A DNA stretch of 64,000 bases from W-Chloroflexi-9 sp045863195 (lineage in GTDB: Bacteria; Chloroflexota; Dehalococcoidia; UBA2979), in contig BTUI01000013.1 in assembly GCA_045863195.1 (NCBI GenBank), forward strand, positions 1-64,000, given 5' to 3'. This document shows, one piece after another, positions 49,983 to 57,082 of the stretch; the stretch's first letter is position 1; every line of letters begins with the position of its first letter. Position numbers and translations under genes: made by a program. The notes beneath the pieces are model-generated. The model was given only the letters and a program-made list of their open reading frames with translations. It was not told the DNA's origin and searched no databases.

Positions 49983-50756
49983 CTAGAAGATCGCCGCGGT
50001 CGCCCAGCCGCGGCCCACCGCAGCGACGATCGCGAACCAGACCACGACCTGCGCGACCTCGATCCCCGCGCCGAAGACGTCGCCGGTGACGCCCTCGATC
50101 AGCCGCGAGGCGGCGCCGCCGATGAGGACGGCCGCGAGGCCGCCGATGGCGACCAGCACGAGGCCCGCGACGCCGAACGTGACGCCGGCGACGGCGAGCG
50201 CGGTGAGGGTGGCGATGGGTGCGGCGGCCGGCCAGAGGCCGGCGTGGATGGCGTGGCCCAGGCCCCTCGGCCGGGCGGGGTGGAAGAGCGCGCCGACCGG
50301 GACGACCGTCCAGCGCGCGATCACCGGCGCTACGAGCAGCGCAGCCGCGCGCGCCTCCGTGGGGATCGAGGAGATCGCCGCCCACTCCGCCAGCAGCACC
50401 AGCACCAGCGCCATGACGCCGGCCGGGCCGGTGTTGCCCTCGCTCATCACGCCGAGGCGCTCCGCGCGGTCGCCCTGCACGGCCATGCCGTCGGCGGTGT
50501 CGGCGACGCCGTCCAGGTGGAGGCCGCCCGAGACGAGCGCGAGCACGGCGACGAGGAGGGCGGCGGCGGGGGCCGGCGGGAGCAACTCGGCGAGCCCGCG
50601 GTCCAGCAGCGCGAGCACGGCGCCGATCAGCAGCCCGACGAGCGGGTACCAGCCCAGCGCCTGCGCGAAGGTGCGGTCGTCGTACGTCTGCACGCGCCGC
50701 AGGCGGAGCGGCGTGAGGAACTCGAGCGCGATCGGGATCGCTGCCAGCGTGCGCAC
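49983..50756 (-). CDS. cobS: Adenosylcobinamide-GDP ribazoletransferase
   Basis: The 257-residue membrane protein is cobalamin synthase CobS. It shows the opening ALEFLTPLRL, the active-site segment GGLHLDGVADTADG (Mg2+-binding aspartates) and EGNTGPAGVMAL, and several membrane helices. It joins adenosylcobinamide-GDP to alpha-ribazole. GTG start 2 nt after the cobT stop. Confidence 0.95.
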   Translation of the reverse strand: MRTLAAIPIALEFLTPLRLRRVQTYDDRTFAQALGWYPLVGLLIGAVLALLDRGLAELLPPAPAAALLVAVLALVSGGLHLDGVADTADGMAVQGDRAERLGVMSEGNTGPAGVMALVLVLLAEWAAISSIPTEARAAALLVAPVIARWTVVPVGALFHPARPRGLGHAIHAGLWPAAAPIATLTALAVAGVTFGVAGLVLVAIGGLAAVLIGGAASRLIEGVTGDVFGAGIEVAQVVVWFAIVAAVGRGWATAAIF

Positions 50757-50758
50757 GG

Positions 50759-51853
50759 TCAGGCCTCCGGCTCGATCGCCTCGGCGGAGTCGCTGACGCC
50801 GGCCTCGTCGAACGTCGCCATCTCGTCGAGCAGGCGGCAGGCGGCGACGCAGAGCGAGAGGCCGAGCGCGCCGCCGCTGCCTTCGCCCAGGCGCATCCCC
50901 AGGTCCAGCAGTGGCTCCAACCGCAGATGCTCCAGCGTGGCGGCGTGCCCGGGCTCCGCCGATCGGTGCGAGGCGATGAGGTACGGCCGCACCGCCGGCA
51001 TGATCGCCTCCGCGATCAGCGCGGCCGCGCCGGAGATCACGCCGTCCATGACGGCCGGCACGCGCGCGGCGGCGGCGCCGAGGTAGACCCCGGCCAGCAC
51101 GCCGACCTCGAACCCGCCGACCGCGGCCAGCAGGCCGAGGCCGTCCGTGGGGTCGGGCCGGTTCACCTCCAGCGCGCGCTCCACGGCGCGCATCTTCATC
51201 TCGAAGCGCGCGTCGTCCACGCCGGTGCCGCGGCCGGTGACGGCGCGGGGCGGACGGCCCGTCGCGGCGGCGATGATCGCGGCGGCGGAGGTGGTGTTGC
51301 CGATCCCCATCTCGCCCGGCACCACGACATCGCACCCCGCGGCGCGCTCGGCCTCGAAGATCGCGATGCCCTCGGCGACGGCGCGCTCGGCGAGGGCGCG
51401 CGACATCGCGGGGCCCTGCGTGATGTCCTGCGTGCCGGGCGCCAGGCGGAGTCGGATCAGGTCGGGGTGCTCGGGCGTCTCGCCGGCCACCCCCGCGTCC
51501 ACGATGCGGACGCGCGCCCCGGCGTGCGCGGCGAGGACGTTGATCGCGGCGCCGCCGGCGAGGAAGTTGCCGACCATCTGCACCGTCACCTCGGACGGGT
51601 AGGCGGAGACACCCTGCGCCGTCACGCCGTGGTCGCCCGCCGCCACGACCACGAGACGGTGGTCGAGGTGTGGCCGCTCCTGCCCGGTGATCCCGGCGAT
51701 GCGGACCGCCAGGTCCTCCAGCCGTCCGAGCGATCCGGGTGGCTTGGTGAGGCGGCCCTGTCGCGCCTCGGTGCGTGCGGTCACGGCGGCGTCCACCGGT
51801 CGGATCGCCTCGATCGTGCGCTGGATCAGGGCGGCGGGATCCTGGATGGGCAT
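50759..51853 (-). CDS. cobT: Nicotinate-nucleotide:dimethylbenzimidazole phosphoribosyltransferase
   Basis: The 364-residue CobT activates the lower ligand of B12. Landmarks are LTKPPGSLGRLEDLA, VVVAAGDHGVTAQGVSAYP, the PGEMGIGNTTSAAAI glycine-rich loop, and the catalytic Glu near the C-terminus in RLGEGSGGALGL. ATG 51853; a longer frame upstream crosses the promoter. It heads the cobT-cobS-cobU operon. The window has no corrin-ring genes, so this set supports B12 salvage or late assembly. No cobalamin riboswitch fits in the short leader. Confidence 0.96.
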   Translation of the reverse strand: MPIQDPAALIQRTIEAIRPVDAAVTARTEARQGRLTKPPGSLGRLEDLAVRIAGITGQERPHLDHRLVVVAAGDHGVTAQGVSAYPSEVTVQMVGNFLAGGAAINVLAAHAGARVRIVDAGVAGETPEHPDLIRLRLAPGTQDITQGPAMSRALAERAVAEGIAIFEAERAAGCDVVVPGEMGIGNTTSAAAIIAAATGRPPRAVTGRGTGVDDARFEMKMRAVERALEVNRPDPTDGLGLLAAVGGFEVGVLAGVYLGAAAARVPAVMDGVISGAAALIAEAIMPAVRPYLIASHRSAEPGHAATLEHLRLEPLLDLGMRLGEGSGGALGLSLCVAACRLLDEMATFDEAGVSDSAEAIEPEA

Positions 51854-51886
51854 GGCACTTCCCGGGCCGGACGTGGGTGAAGGGCC

Positions 51887-51892
51887 AGTGTA
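51887..51892 (-). promoter_or_regulatory. -10 box (TACACT) of the cobT operon
   Basis: The minus strand reads GGGCTACACTGGCC, 33 nt before the cobT ATG. Confidence 0.55.
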
Positions 51893-51936
51893 GCCCGGCA
51901 CCCCCGGAGCGGCGCGGGACGTGGCCGGACGCGCTA

Positions 51937-51942
51937 GGATTG
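51937..51942 (+). promoter_or_regulatory. -10 box (TAGGAT) of the methyltransferase at 51975
   Basis: GCGCTAGGATTGC lies 32 nt before the GTG and 44 nt from the divergent cobT -10. Confidence 0.55.
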
Positions 51943-51974
51943 CTGCCCGTTGCTCGTTGCGCGGTAGGAGTGCC

Positions 51975-52778
51975 GTGAACCACACCCCGGCCGGTGACCC
52001 GTACTACCGCGACCACGCGGACGCCTACGACAGGACGACGCGTGGCGTCCCGGGCGACGTGGACTGGTATGTGGACCACGCCTGCCGGGCGGACGGCCTC
52101 GTGATCGAATTGGGCGTCGGGACGGGGCGGATCGCCATCCCGTCCGCGCTGGCGGGGGCGCGGGTCCATGGCGTGGACCTGGAGCCGGCGATGCTGGAGG
52201 TGGCGCGCCGGCGGGCGATGGAAGCCCGCGTGCCGGACGATCGCCTGACCCTGGCAGAGGGCGACATGCGCTCGTACGCCACCTGGCAGGTGCCCGCCCC
52301 GGCGGCGCTGGTAACGATTCCGTTCCGGGCGTTTCTGCACAACCTCACCACCGACGATCAGCTGGCGACGCTCCATGCCTGTCGGGAGGCGCTGAGGCCG
52401 GATGGCATGCTGGCGCTGAACGTCTTCAACCCGGACCTCCCGCTGATGGCGCGCTGGATGTCGCGGTCCTCGCGCACCTGGGCACCGTGGGGCGGGGACG
52501 GGCAGGCACGCGCGCGGCACGAGTACGCCCCGTCCGGCCAGACGGTGACGACCCGCCTCCGCGTGGTCGGGCCGGACGGCCGACGGCGGACGACTGAGAT
52601 CCGGCTGCGCTACGTCTATCGCTATGAGATGGAGCACCTGCTCGCACGGGCAGGATTCCGCGTGGAGTCGCTCCTCGGCGACTTCGCCGGTACGCCGTTC
52701 GGGGAGGGCTCCACGGAGCAGATCTGGACGGCCCGACGCATTGAGCGCGCGCCCGGGATGTGGACAACAAGTTTGTGA
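51975..52778 (+). CDS. SAM-dependent methyltransferase
   Basis: The 267-residue class I methyltransferase has motif I ELGVGTG (residues 45-51), the acidic end of strand 2 (VHGVDLEPAMLEVARRRA) and a strand-4 region LVTIPFRAFLHNLTT. The substrate is not evident. The start is GTG 51975 after a GGTAGGAG site. The gene ends just before the strong promoter of the c-di-AMP riboswitch transcript. Confidence 0.88.
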   Translation: MNHTPAGDPYYRDHADAYDRTTRGVPGDVDWYVDHACRADGLVIELGVGTGRIAIPSALAGARVHGVDLEPAMLEVARRRAMEARVPDDRLTLAEGDMRSYATWQVPAPAALVTIPFRAFLHNLTTDDQLATLHACREALRPDGMLALNVFNPDLPLMARWMSRSSRTWAPWGGDGQARARHEYAPSGQTVTTRLRVVGPDGRRRTTEIRLRYVYRYEMEHLLARAGFRVESLLGDFAGTPFGEGSTEQIWTARRIERAPGMWTTSL

Positions 52779-52796
52779 CGGACAGCACGAAAAGGG

Positions 52797-52838
52797 TTGA
52801 CAGGCGGATCGTGATGGTTATGCTCTTGTTGTCACAAG
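52797..52838 (+). promoter_or_regulatory. Strong promoter of the riboswitch transcript, with palindrome
   Basis: TTGACA (52797-52802), a 16-nt spacer and TATGCT (52819-52824) form the best sigma-70-type promoter in the window. The palindrome CTTGTTGTCACAAG (52825-52838) begins right after the -10, where a repressor could bind. The surrounding stretch is locally AT-rich. Confidence 0.7.
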
Positions 52839-52883
52839 CACGAAATCCACACAAACGTGATAGGACGCTTCGTGCCGTGTGAC

Positions 52884-53002
52884 CTGCCAAATCGCCGTGC
52901 TCTCAGGGGCGGCGACCGGGGGACCCAACGACTGGGGTGAATCCTCTTCGGAGGACGGGCGTACTGAACCGGCCCGAACCCGACAGCTAACCTCGGAGGC
53001 AG
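52884..53002 (+). promoter_or_regulatory. c-di-AMP riboswitch (ydaO/yuaA type)
   Basis: The leader contains the conserved ydaO core in order: GGGGGACCCA (52918-52927), GGGGTGAATCC (52934-52944) and CCCGAACCCGACAGCTAACC (52973-52992) with CTCGGAGGC. The ends CTGCC (52884-52888) and GGCAG (52998-53002) pair as P1. This RNA class binds cyclic di-AMP and usually lowers expression of wall or osmolyte genes when the ligand is bound. Downstream hairpins (for example 53006-53020) have no T run. The CTGCC just before the ATG at 53070 could compete for the GGCAG strand, suggesting control of translation. Confidence 0.93.
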
Positions 53003-53069
53003 TCTCGGTCAGCCCGACCGGCGGGATGCCGGATGCGAGCGAAACCGTTTGAAGTGAAGGAGGGCTGCC

Positions 53070-53282
53070 ATGATCGTGAGCGCCCCGCCGAAGAAGTGCC
53101 CCCGCTGCCAGGGCCTGATGATCATCGAGGACGACTGGTACGGCCAGTTCGGCACGTGCGTGGCCTGTGGCTACGTCCACGAGGCCCAGCGCTGCGACCC
53201 GAAGGACCTCGAAGAGGAGGAGCGCCTGGCCGCCGGCAAGCAGCGCCGCCGCCAGCCGTCTCACGGCAAGCTCCGCCTGTAG
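53070..53282 (+). CDS. Small zinc-ribbon protein under the c-di-AMP riboswitch
   Basis: The 70-residue protein has a two-CxxC zinc ribbon (Cys10/13 and Cys30/33; KCPRCQGLM ... GTCVACGYV) and an acidic, then basic, C-terminal tail. There is no membrane segment. AAGGAGGG precedes the ATG. No function is known for it. It is the first gene after a c-di-AMP riboswitch, which in other bacteria controls wall hydrolases and K+ or solute transporters, so the target is unexpected. A GC-rich hairpin follows 27 nt after the stop. Confidence 0.8.
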   Translation: MIVSAPPKKCPRCQGLMIIEDDWYGQFGTCVACGYVHEAQRCDPKDLEEEERLAAGKQRRRQPSHGKLRL

Positions 53283-53308
53283 TCCTCGTCACCGAGGCAC
53301 ACCACATC

Positions 53309-53333
53309 GGCGCCGCCGGGATCCGGCGGCGCC
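53309..53333 (+). terminator. Hairpin after the zinc-ribbon gene
   Basis: An 11-bp stem (53309-53319 with 53323-53333) has a 3-nt loop and only a weak T run. Confidence 0.55.
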
Positions 53334-53357
53334 GTTGGCGTGCCCGCGTACGGGCAC

Positions 53358-53363
53358 TATGCT
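53358..53363 (+). promoter_or_regulatory. -10 box (TATGCT) of the ABM-like gene
   Basis: GCACTATGCTCCC lies 49 nt before the ATG. Confidence 0.5.
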
Positions 53364-53412
53364 CCCGTCCACGTACCAGTCCGGGTGATCACCCGTCAGG
53401 AAAGAGGTCTCG

Positions 53413-53721
53413 ATGCCGTACGTCCGTGTTACCACGATGATCGCGCGCACCGGGCAGGAGGCGCGGCTCGAGAAGACCATGCGCGAGCTGTCCGCCTTCT
53501 ATGCGTCCCAGCCGGGCTACATCCACGGGTACATGCTGTCCCCGCACCACGACGCGCAGCCGCGCCGCTACGGCCGCATTGGCGTCTGGGAGAAGGAAGA
53601 GAACGCCACGCACGCCGCCCAGCTGGACCACGCGCTCGCGCTGCGCTCCGAGCTGCTTCGCATCATCGTGGAGGAGCTCCACGACGAGTACTCCTTCATC
53701 GGTGACGCGGACGTCAAGTAG
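53413..53721 (+). CDS. Antibiotic biosynthesis monooxygenase-like (ABM/Dabb fold) protein
   Basis: The 102-residue protein has the short ferredoxin-like pattern of the ABM superfamily: YVRVTTMIARTGQEARLEKTMRELSAFYASQPGYIHGY, then a second beta-alpha-beta half with GRIGVWEKEENATHAAQ. Such dimeric barrels include cofactor-free oxygenases and many proteins of unknown role. The catalytic residues of the known oxygenases are not obvious. GAAAGAGG precedes the ATG. A strong hairpin terminator follows. Confidence 0.75.
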   Translation: MPYVRVTTMIARTGQEARLEKTMRELSAFYASQPGYIHGYMLSPHHDAQPRRYGRIGVWEKEENATHAAQLDHALALRSELLRIIVEELHDEYSFIGDADVK

Positions 53722-53738
53722 CGTCTCCCGCCGTCCGT

Positions 53739-53780
53739 CATCCGGGGTGCCGGCGCCGGTTGTCGGTGGCACCCCGGATG
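53739..53780 (+). terminator. Terminator before the second motility block
   Basis: A 13-bp stem (53739-53751 with 53768-53780) encloses a 16-nt loop; a weak T run follows. It separates the motility regulator from the housekeeping region. Confidence 0.65.
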
Positions 53781-53806
53781 GATACGGATTCTCCACCCCG
53801 GAAGTA

Positions 53807-53848
53807 GGGGTTTCCCTCATAGGGAGCCCTTAGGGCCATCCGTAGCAT
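53807..53848 (+). promoter_or_regulatory. Motility-type promoter of the NarL-type regulator
   Basis: GGGGTTTCCCTCATAGGG (53807-53824) stands 36 nt, from its first G, before TAGCAT (53843-53848). A second TANNNT (TACGCT, 53868-53873) lies downstream and could be an alternative -10. Confidence 0.55.
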
Positions 53849-53898
53849 CCATGGCGAGGCGTACAGGTACGCTGAATCCCGCCACCGTGGAGGCCCTG

Positions 53899-54651
53899 AT
53901 GAACGACCGCCTGTCTGCCCCCATCGTCCGCACTCGACCCACCACGCGGACCGGGCAGCGCATCCGCCTTCTGGTTGCAGACGACCACGCGCTCCTGCGC
54001 CAGGCCCTCCGCATGCTCCTGGAGTCGCAGGACGGCCTGGAGGTCATCGGCGAGGCGACGAACGGGTGCGACGCGGTGGAGCAGGCCGAGCGCCTGATGC
54101 CGGACGTGATCCTGATGGACATGGTGATGCCCGGCCTCAACGGCATCGAGGCGACGCGCCAGATCCTGAAGCGCGCCCCCGGTTGCCGCATCCTGATCCT
54201 CACCGCTTACCTGGAGGACGAGCGGCTGCTGCAGGCGCTCCGCGCGGGCGCCGCCGGCTACGTGGTGAAGAACTCCGACATGGAGGAGCTCCTCCTCGCC
54301 ATCCAGTCCGTCTATCGCGGCAACACCTACTTCTCCACCAGCGTCTCGGACGAGATCTCGGTGAACGAGGTGCTGATGCAGGCGAAGCAGACCGAAGGCA
54401 AGGCTGGCTACGACCTGCTGACCCCGCGCGAACGTGAAGTGCTGCAGTTGATCGCGGAGGGCCTCTCCAACCAGGCGATCGCGGACGAACTCGTGATCAG
54501 CGTGAAGACGGTGGAGGCGCACCGCGCCCACATCATGACGAAGCTGCACGCGAAGAACCGCACGGACCTGATCCGCTACGCGATCAAGCGCGGCCTGGTG
54601 GGTCTGGACACCGGCGACGCCGGCGACACCTCCGCCCGCGCGGCCGTCTAG
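53899..54651 (+). CDS. NarL/FixJ-type response regulator
   Basis: The 250-residue regulator has a receiver domain (about residues 25-140; RLLVADDHALLRQAL, the phospho-acceptor Asp in VILMDMVMPGLNGIEA, the Thr in ILTAYLED and the Lys in VVKNSD). A LuxR-type helix-turn-helix follows (about 175-235; LTPREREVLQLIAEGLSNQAIADELVISVKTVEAH). It should bind DNA when phosphorylated. No histidine kinase is adjacent. The ATG at 53899 follows GGAGG by 5 nt; an upstream ATG at 53851 lies before the predicted transcript start. Placed at the head of the motility block under a motility promoter, it is a candidate regulator of these genes. Confidence 0.93.
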   Translation: MNDRLSAPIVRTRPTTRTGQRIRLLVADDHALLRQALRMLLESQDGLEVIGEATNGCDAVEQAERLMPDVILMDMVMPGLNGIEATRQILKRAPGCRILILTAYLEDERLLQALRAGAAGYVVKNSDMEELLLAIQSVYRGNTYFSTSVSDEISVNEVLMQAKQTEGKAGYDLLTPREREVLQLIAEGLSNQAIADELVISVKTVEAHRAHIMTKLHAKNRTDLIRYAIKRGLVGLDTGDAGDTSARAAV

Positions 54652-54736
54652 CGATACCGGTTGCTCTGATTCCGACCGTAAAGCATCGGTTGCGGCCGAT
54701 CCCAGCCGGGTGTCGGTCTGGGATGATCGCGCCACT

Positions 54737-55138
54737 GTGACCACCTCCGACCCCACCCCGGCGTTGTCCGTCCTCGTGGTCGAGGACGAGGCGAGCGTGC
54801 GCTCTATGCTCGCGCTCGCGATCCGGTCGGCGGGCTTCCGGGTGCACCTTGCCGTGGACGGCCAGGACGCCGCCGAACAACTCGCCGCGGGCCTTGAGGT
54901 CGACGTGCTGCTGATGGACGTGCGGATGCCGCGCATGGGCGGCGTGGAACTGCTCCTGCACCTCCGCGCGCAGCCCGCCTTCGCCACGCTCCCCGTCATC
55001 GCCATGTCCGCGTACAGCGACGAACTGCAGGAGCAGGAGGTGCGCGCTGCCGGCGCGAACGCATTCCTGCCGAAGCCGTTCACCGTCGCCGACCTCCGCG
55101 CAGCCCTCGAGACGGTCGTCGGTCCCGCCGCGGAGTAA
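54737..55138 (+). CDS. Single-domain response regulator (CheY-like)
   Basis: The 133-residue receiver has no output domain. The acidic pocket (VVEDEAS), the acceptor Asp (VLLMDVRMPRMGG), the Ser/Thr (AMSAYSD) and the Lys (FLPKPFTVADL) are all present. Lying between a motility regulator and flbD-motA, it could act on FliM as CheY does, though many stand-alone receivers have other partners. GTG 54737 is preferred over GTG 54710, because a GATGAT -10-like box lies at 54722-54727. Confidence 0.88.
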   Translation: MTTSDPTPALSVLVVEDEASVRSMLALAIRSAGFRVHLAVDGQDAAEQLAAGLEVDVLLMDVRMPRMGGVELLLHLRAQPAFATLPVIAMSAYSDELQEQEVRAAGANAFLPKPFTVADLRAALETVVGPAAE

Positions 55139-55195
55139 CGTGGCGCGTTCGCCGGAGGCGTGCGCAGACCTACGGGTTCCCTGAGGCGGAGGGTC

Positions 55196-55237
55196 GGGTA
55201 GTCCCCGATACGGAAGCCGCGCTCCCCGCCGAACAAT
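55196..55237 (+). promoter_or_regulatory. Motility-type promoter of the flbD-flhA operon
   Basis: GGGTAGTCCCCGATACGG (55196-55213) stands exactly 36 nt, from its first G, before a weak -10, AACAAT (55232-55237). A related string, GGGTTCCCTGAGGCGG, lies 22 nt upstream (55174-55189). This would drive motA, motB and the export-gate genes. Confidence 0.55.
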
Positions 55238-55286
55238 GGTCTCCGACGCCGGCGCGCCCTGCGCTGCGCGCGTCACGGAGGCCGCC

Positions 55287-55514
55287 ATGATCCGCGTCAC
55301 CCGCCTGGACCGCAGCCAGTTCTACCTGAACGCGGAACTCATCCAGTCCGTGGAGAGCACCCCGGACACGCACATCGTGCTGATGAACGGCCACTCCTAC
55401 GTGGTGACGGAGCCGGACACCGAGGTCGTGGAGATGGTGCTGGCGTACCGCCGCGCGGCGTACGGCGGCGTCCCCCGGCCGCAACTCGCGTTCGTGTCGG
55501 GTGAGGCGGAGTAA
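55287..55514 (+). CDS. flbD: FlbD-family flagellar protein
   Basis: The 75-residue protein matches the FlbD/SwrD family: IRVTRLDRSQFYLNAELIQSVE, then TPDTHIVLMNGHSYVV and a terminal helix. In Bacillus the homologue SwrD raises motor torque through the stator; the location directly before motA fits. The ATG at 55287 is chosen because the upstream ATG (55236) lies within the predicted promoter. Confidence 0.9.
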   Translation: MIRVTRLDRSQFYLNAELIQSVESTPDTHIVLMNGHSYVVTEPDTEVVEMVLAYRRAAYGGVPRPQLAFVSGEAE

Positions 55515-55517
55515 GGC

Positions 55518-56330
55518 ATGGGCGCGACCACCATCGCGGGACTCGTCATCGCCGCCATCGGCATCATCGGCGGCTTCATCATCGAAGGCGGCTCGGTCGC
55601 GTCGCTGATCAACCTGCCCGGATTCATGATCGTGATCGTCGGCACGCTCGGCGCCACGGTCGCCTCGTTCCCGCCCGCGCTCGTGAAGAGCATCCCCGGC
55701 TCCTACATGCGCGCCCTGAAGGGCAGCGGCGGCGTGGAGCCGGCGGAGATGGCGGAGCGCCTGGTGCACATGGCGGACAAAGCGCGCCGCGAAGGCCTGC
55801 TGTCGCTGGAGGAGGACGCCCAGACCGTGGGCGACGACTTCGCGAAGAAGGGCCTGATGCTGATGATCGACGGCACGGACGCGGAGGCGTTGAAGTCGAT
55901 CCTCGAGATTGAGATCGACGGCGCGGTCGCGCGCGAAGCGGAGAAGGCGGAAGTCTTCAAGGCCGGCTCCGGCTTTGCCCCGACCCTGGGCGTGCTCGGC
56001 GCCGTCATGGGACTGATCACGGTCCTCGGCGGCCTCGGTGGCGACGTCGCCTCGCTGGGCCACGGTATCGCCGTCGCCTTCGTCGCGACGTTCTACGGCG
56101 TGGGCGTGGCGAACGTGCTGCTGCTGCCGATGGCGATGAAGCTGAAGGCGATCGCGGCGGAGGAGCGCCTCACGCGCGAGATGATCCTGGAGGGCGTCCT
56201 CTCCATCCAGGCCGGCGACAACCCGCGCATCGTGCGCGAGAAGTTGCAGTCCTACCTCGCCCCGGAGCACCGCACCGCCGAGGAAGACGAGAGCGGCTCC
56301 GCCACCATCTCCGCGCGGCAGGCCGCATGA
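55518..56330 (+). CDS. motA: Flagellar stator protein MotA
   Basis: The 270-residue stator subunit has four membrane segments (two near residues 5-55, two near 150-205), with a large cytoplasmic loop between. Signature stretches are the GFIIEGGSVASLINLPGFMIVIVGTLGAT opening and GFAPTLGVLGAVMGLI with the conserved Pro. The loop holds the charged residues that touch FliG. It follows flbD by 3 nt and overlaps motB by 4 nt. H+ or Na+ coupling cannot be decided from sequence alone. Confidence 0.96.
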   Translation: MGATTIAGLVIAAIGIIGGFIIEGGSVASLINLPGFMIVIVGTLGATVASFPPALVKSIPGSYMRALKGSGGVEPAEMAERLVHMADKARREGLLSLEEDAQTVGDDFAKKGLMLMIDGTDAEALKSILEIEIDGAVAREAEKAEVFKAGSGFAPTLGVLGAVMGLITVLGGLGGDVASLGHGIAVAFVATFYGVGVANVLLLPMAMKLKAIAAEERLTREMILEGVLSIQAGDNPRIVREKLQSYLAPEHRTAEEDESGSATISARQAA

Positions 56331-57082
56331 GCCGCAAGCACGCAGCCCACGAAGAACACCCGGATGAGCGGTGGGTCATCTCCTACGCGGACCTGGTCAC
56401 GCTGCTCTTCGGCTTCTTCATCATCCTCTACGCCACGGCCGATGCGAACGAAGTCAAGATGGAGGCGCTCGCCCGCGGCCTCTCGGACGCGTTCAACGTC
56501 TCCGTCAAGGAAGGCGCGACCGGCGGCTCCATCTTCGATGGCGGCACAGGCATCATCCCCGAGCGCAACGAGGCCGGCTCGCTCGATGTCGACCTCGACC
56601 TCGTCCAGCGCATCATCGAGGAGCGCTCCGCGCAGGCCGGCGGGACCGGCCAGATCAAGGTCTCGCGCGAGGAAGACAGCATTGTCATCCGCCTTGCCGA
56701 CAACCTGGTCTTCCCATCTGCCAGCGCCGACATCCGGCCCGAGGCGCGCGCACTCCTCGCGATCGTCGCGCAGGCGCTGAACAGCACCGGCAACGAGGTC
56801 CGCGTGGAGGGCCACACGGACAACATCCCGCTGGTGACGGAGAAGTACCCGTCCAACTGGGAACTCTCCTCCGCCCGCGCGACCGCCGTCCTCCGCCTGC
56901 TCACCGAAGACCTCGGCGTGTCGTCGTCGCGCGTGTTCGCGGCGGGGTACGCCGAGTTCCGGCCGATCGCGGACAACCGCACGGCCGAAGGGCGCGCGCT
57001 GAACCGTCGCGCCGACATCGTGATCCTCTACCCGCCCGCCCGGATCGCGGGCGCGGGTGCAGCGACCGGGAGCAACGAATGA
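56327..57082 (+). CDS. motB: Flagellar stator protein MotB
   Basis: The 251-residue protein has one N-terminal membrane helix carrying the ion-binding aspartate (Asp22 in SYADLVTLLFGFFIILYA). The plug region follows, then a C-terminal OmpA-type peptidoglycan-binding domain (about residues 120-240; VEGHTDNIPL, NWELSSARATAVLRLL, NRRADIVI). It anchors the stator to the wall. ATGA overlaps on both sides couple it to motA and fliL. Confidence 0.97.
   Translation: MSRKHAAHEEHPDERWVISYADLVTLLFGFFIILYATADANEVKMEALARGLSDAFNVSVKEGATGGSIFDGGTGIIPERNEAGSLDVDLDLVQRIIEERSAQAGGTGQIKVSREEDSIVIRLADNLVFPSASADIRPEARALLAIVAQALNSTGNEVRVEGHTDNIPLVTEKYPSNWELSSARATAVLRLLTEDLGVSSSRVFAAGYAEFRPIADNRTAEGRALNRRADIVILYPPARIAGAGAATGSNE

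Noticed and set aside
51854..51974. A cobalamin riboswitch before cobT
   Set aside because: The divergent gap is only about 120 nt and has none of the conserved B12-box strings.
49983..52637. An 884-codon minus-strand frame containing cobS
   Set aside because: Only the last 257 codons match CobS; the upstream part lies antisense to or in the wrong frame of cobT and the methyltransferase.
54679..54703. A possible sigma-28 promoter, TAAA ... GCCGATCC, before the CheY-like gene
   Set aside because: The spacing is about two bases short of the sigma-28 norm and the last two bases of the -10 are wrong; a GATGAT box lies nearer the start.
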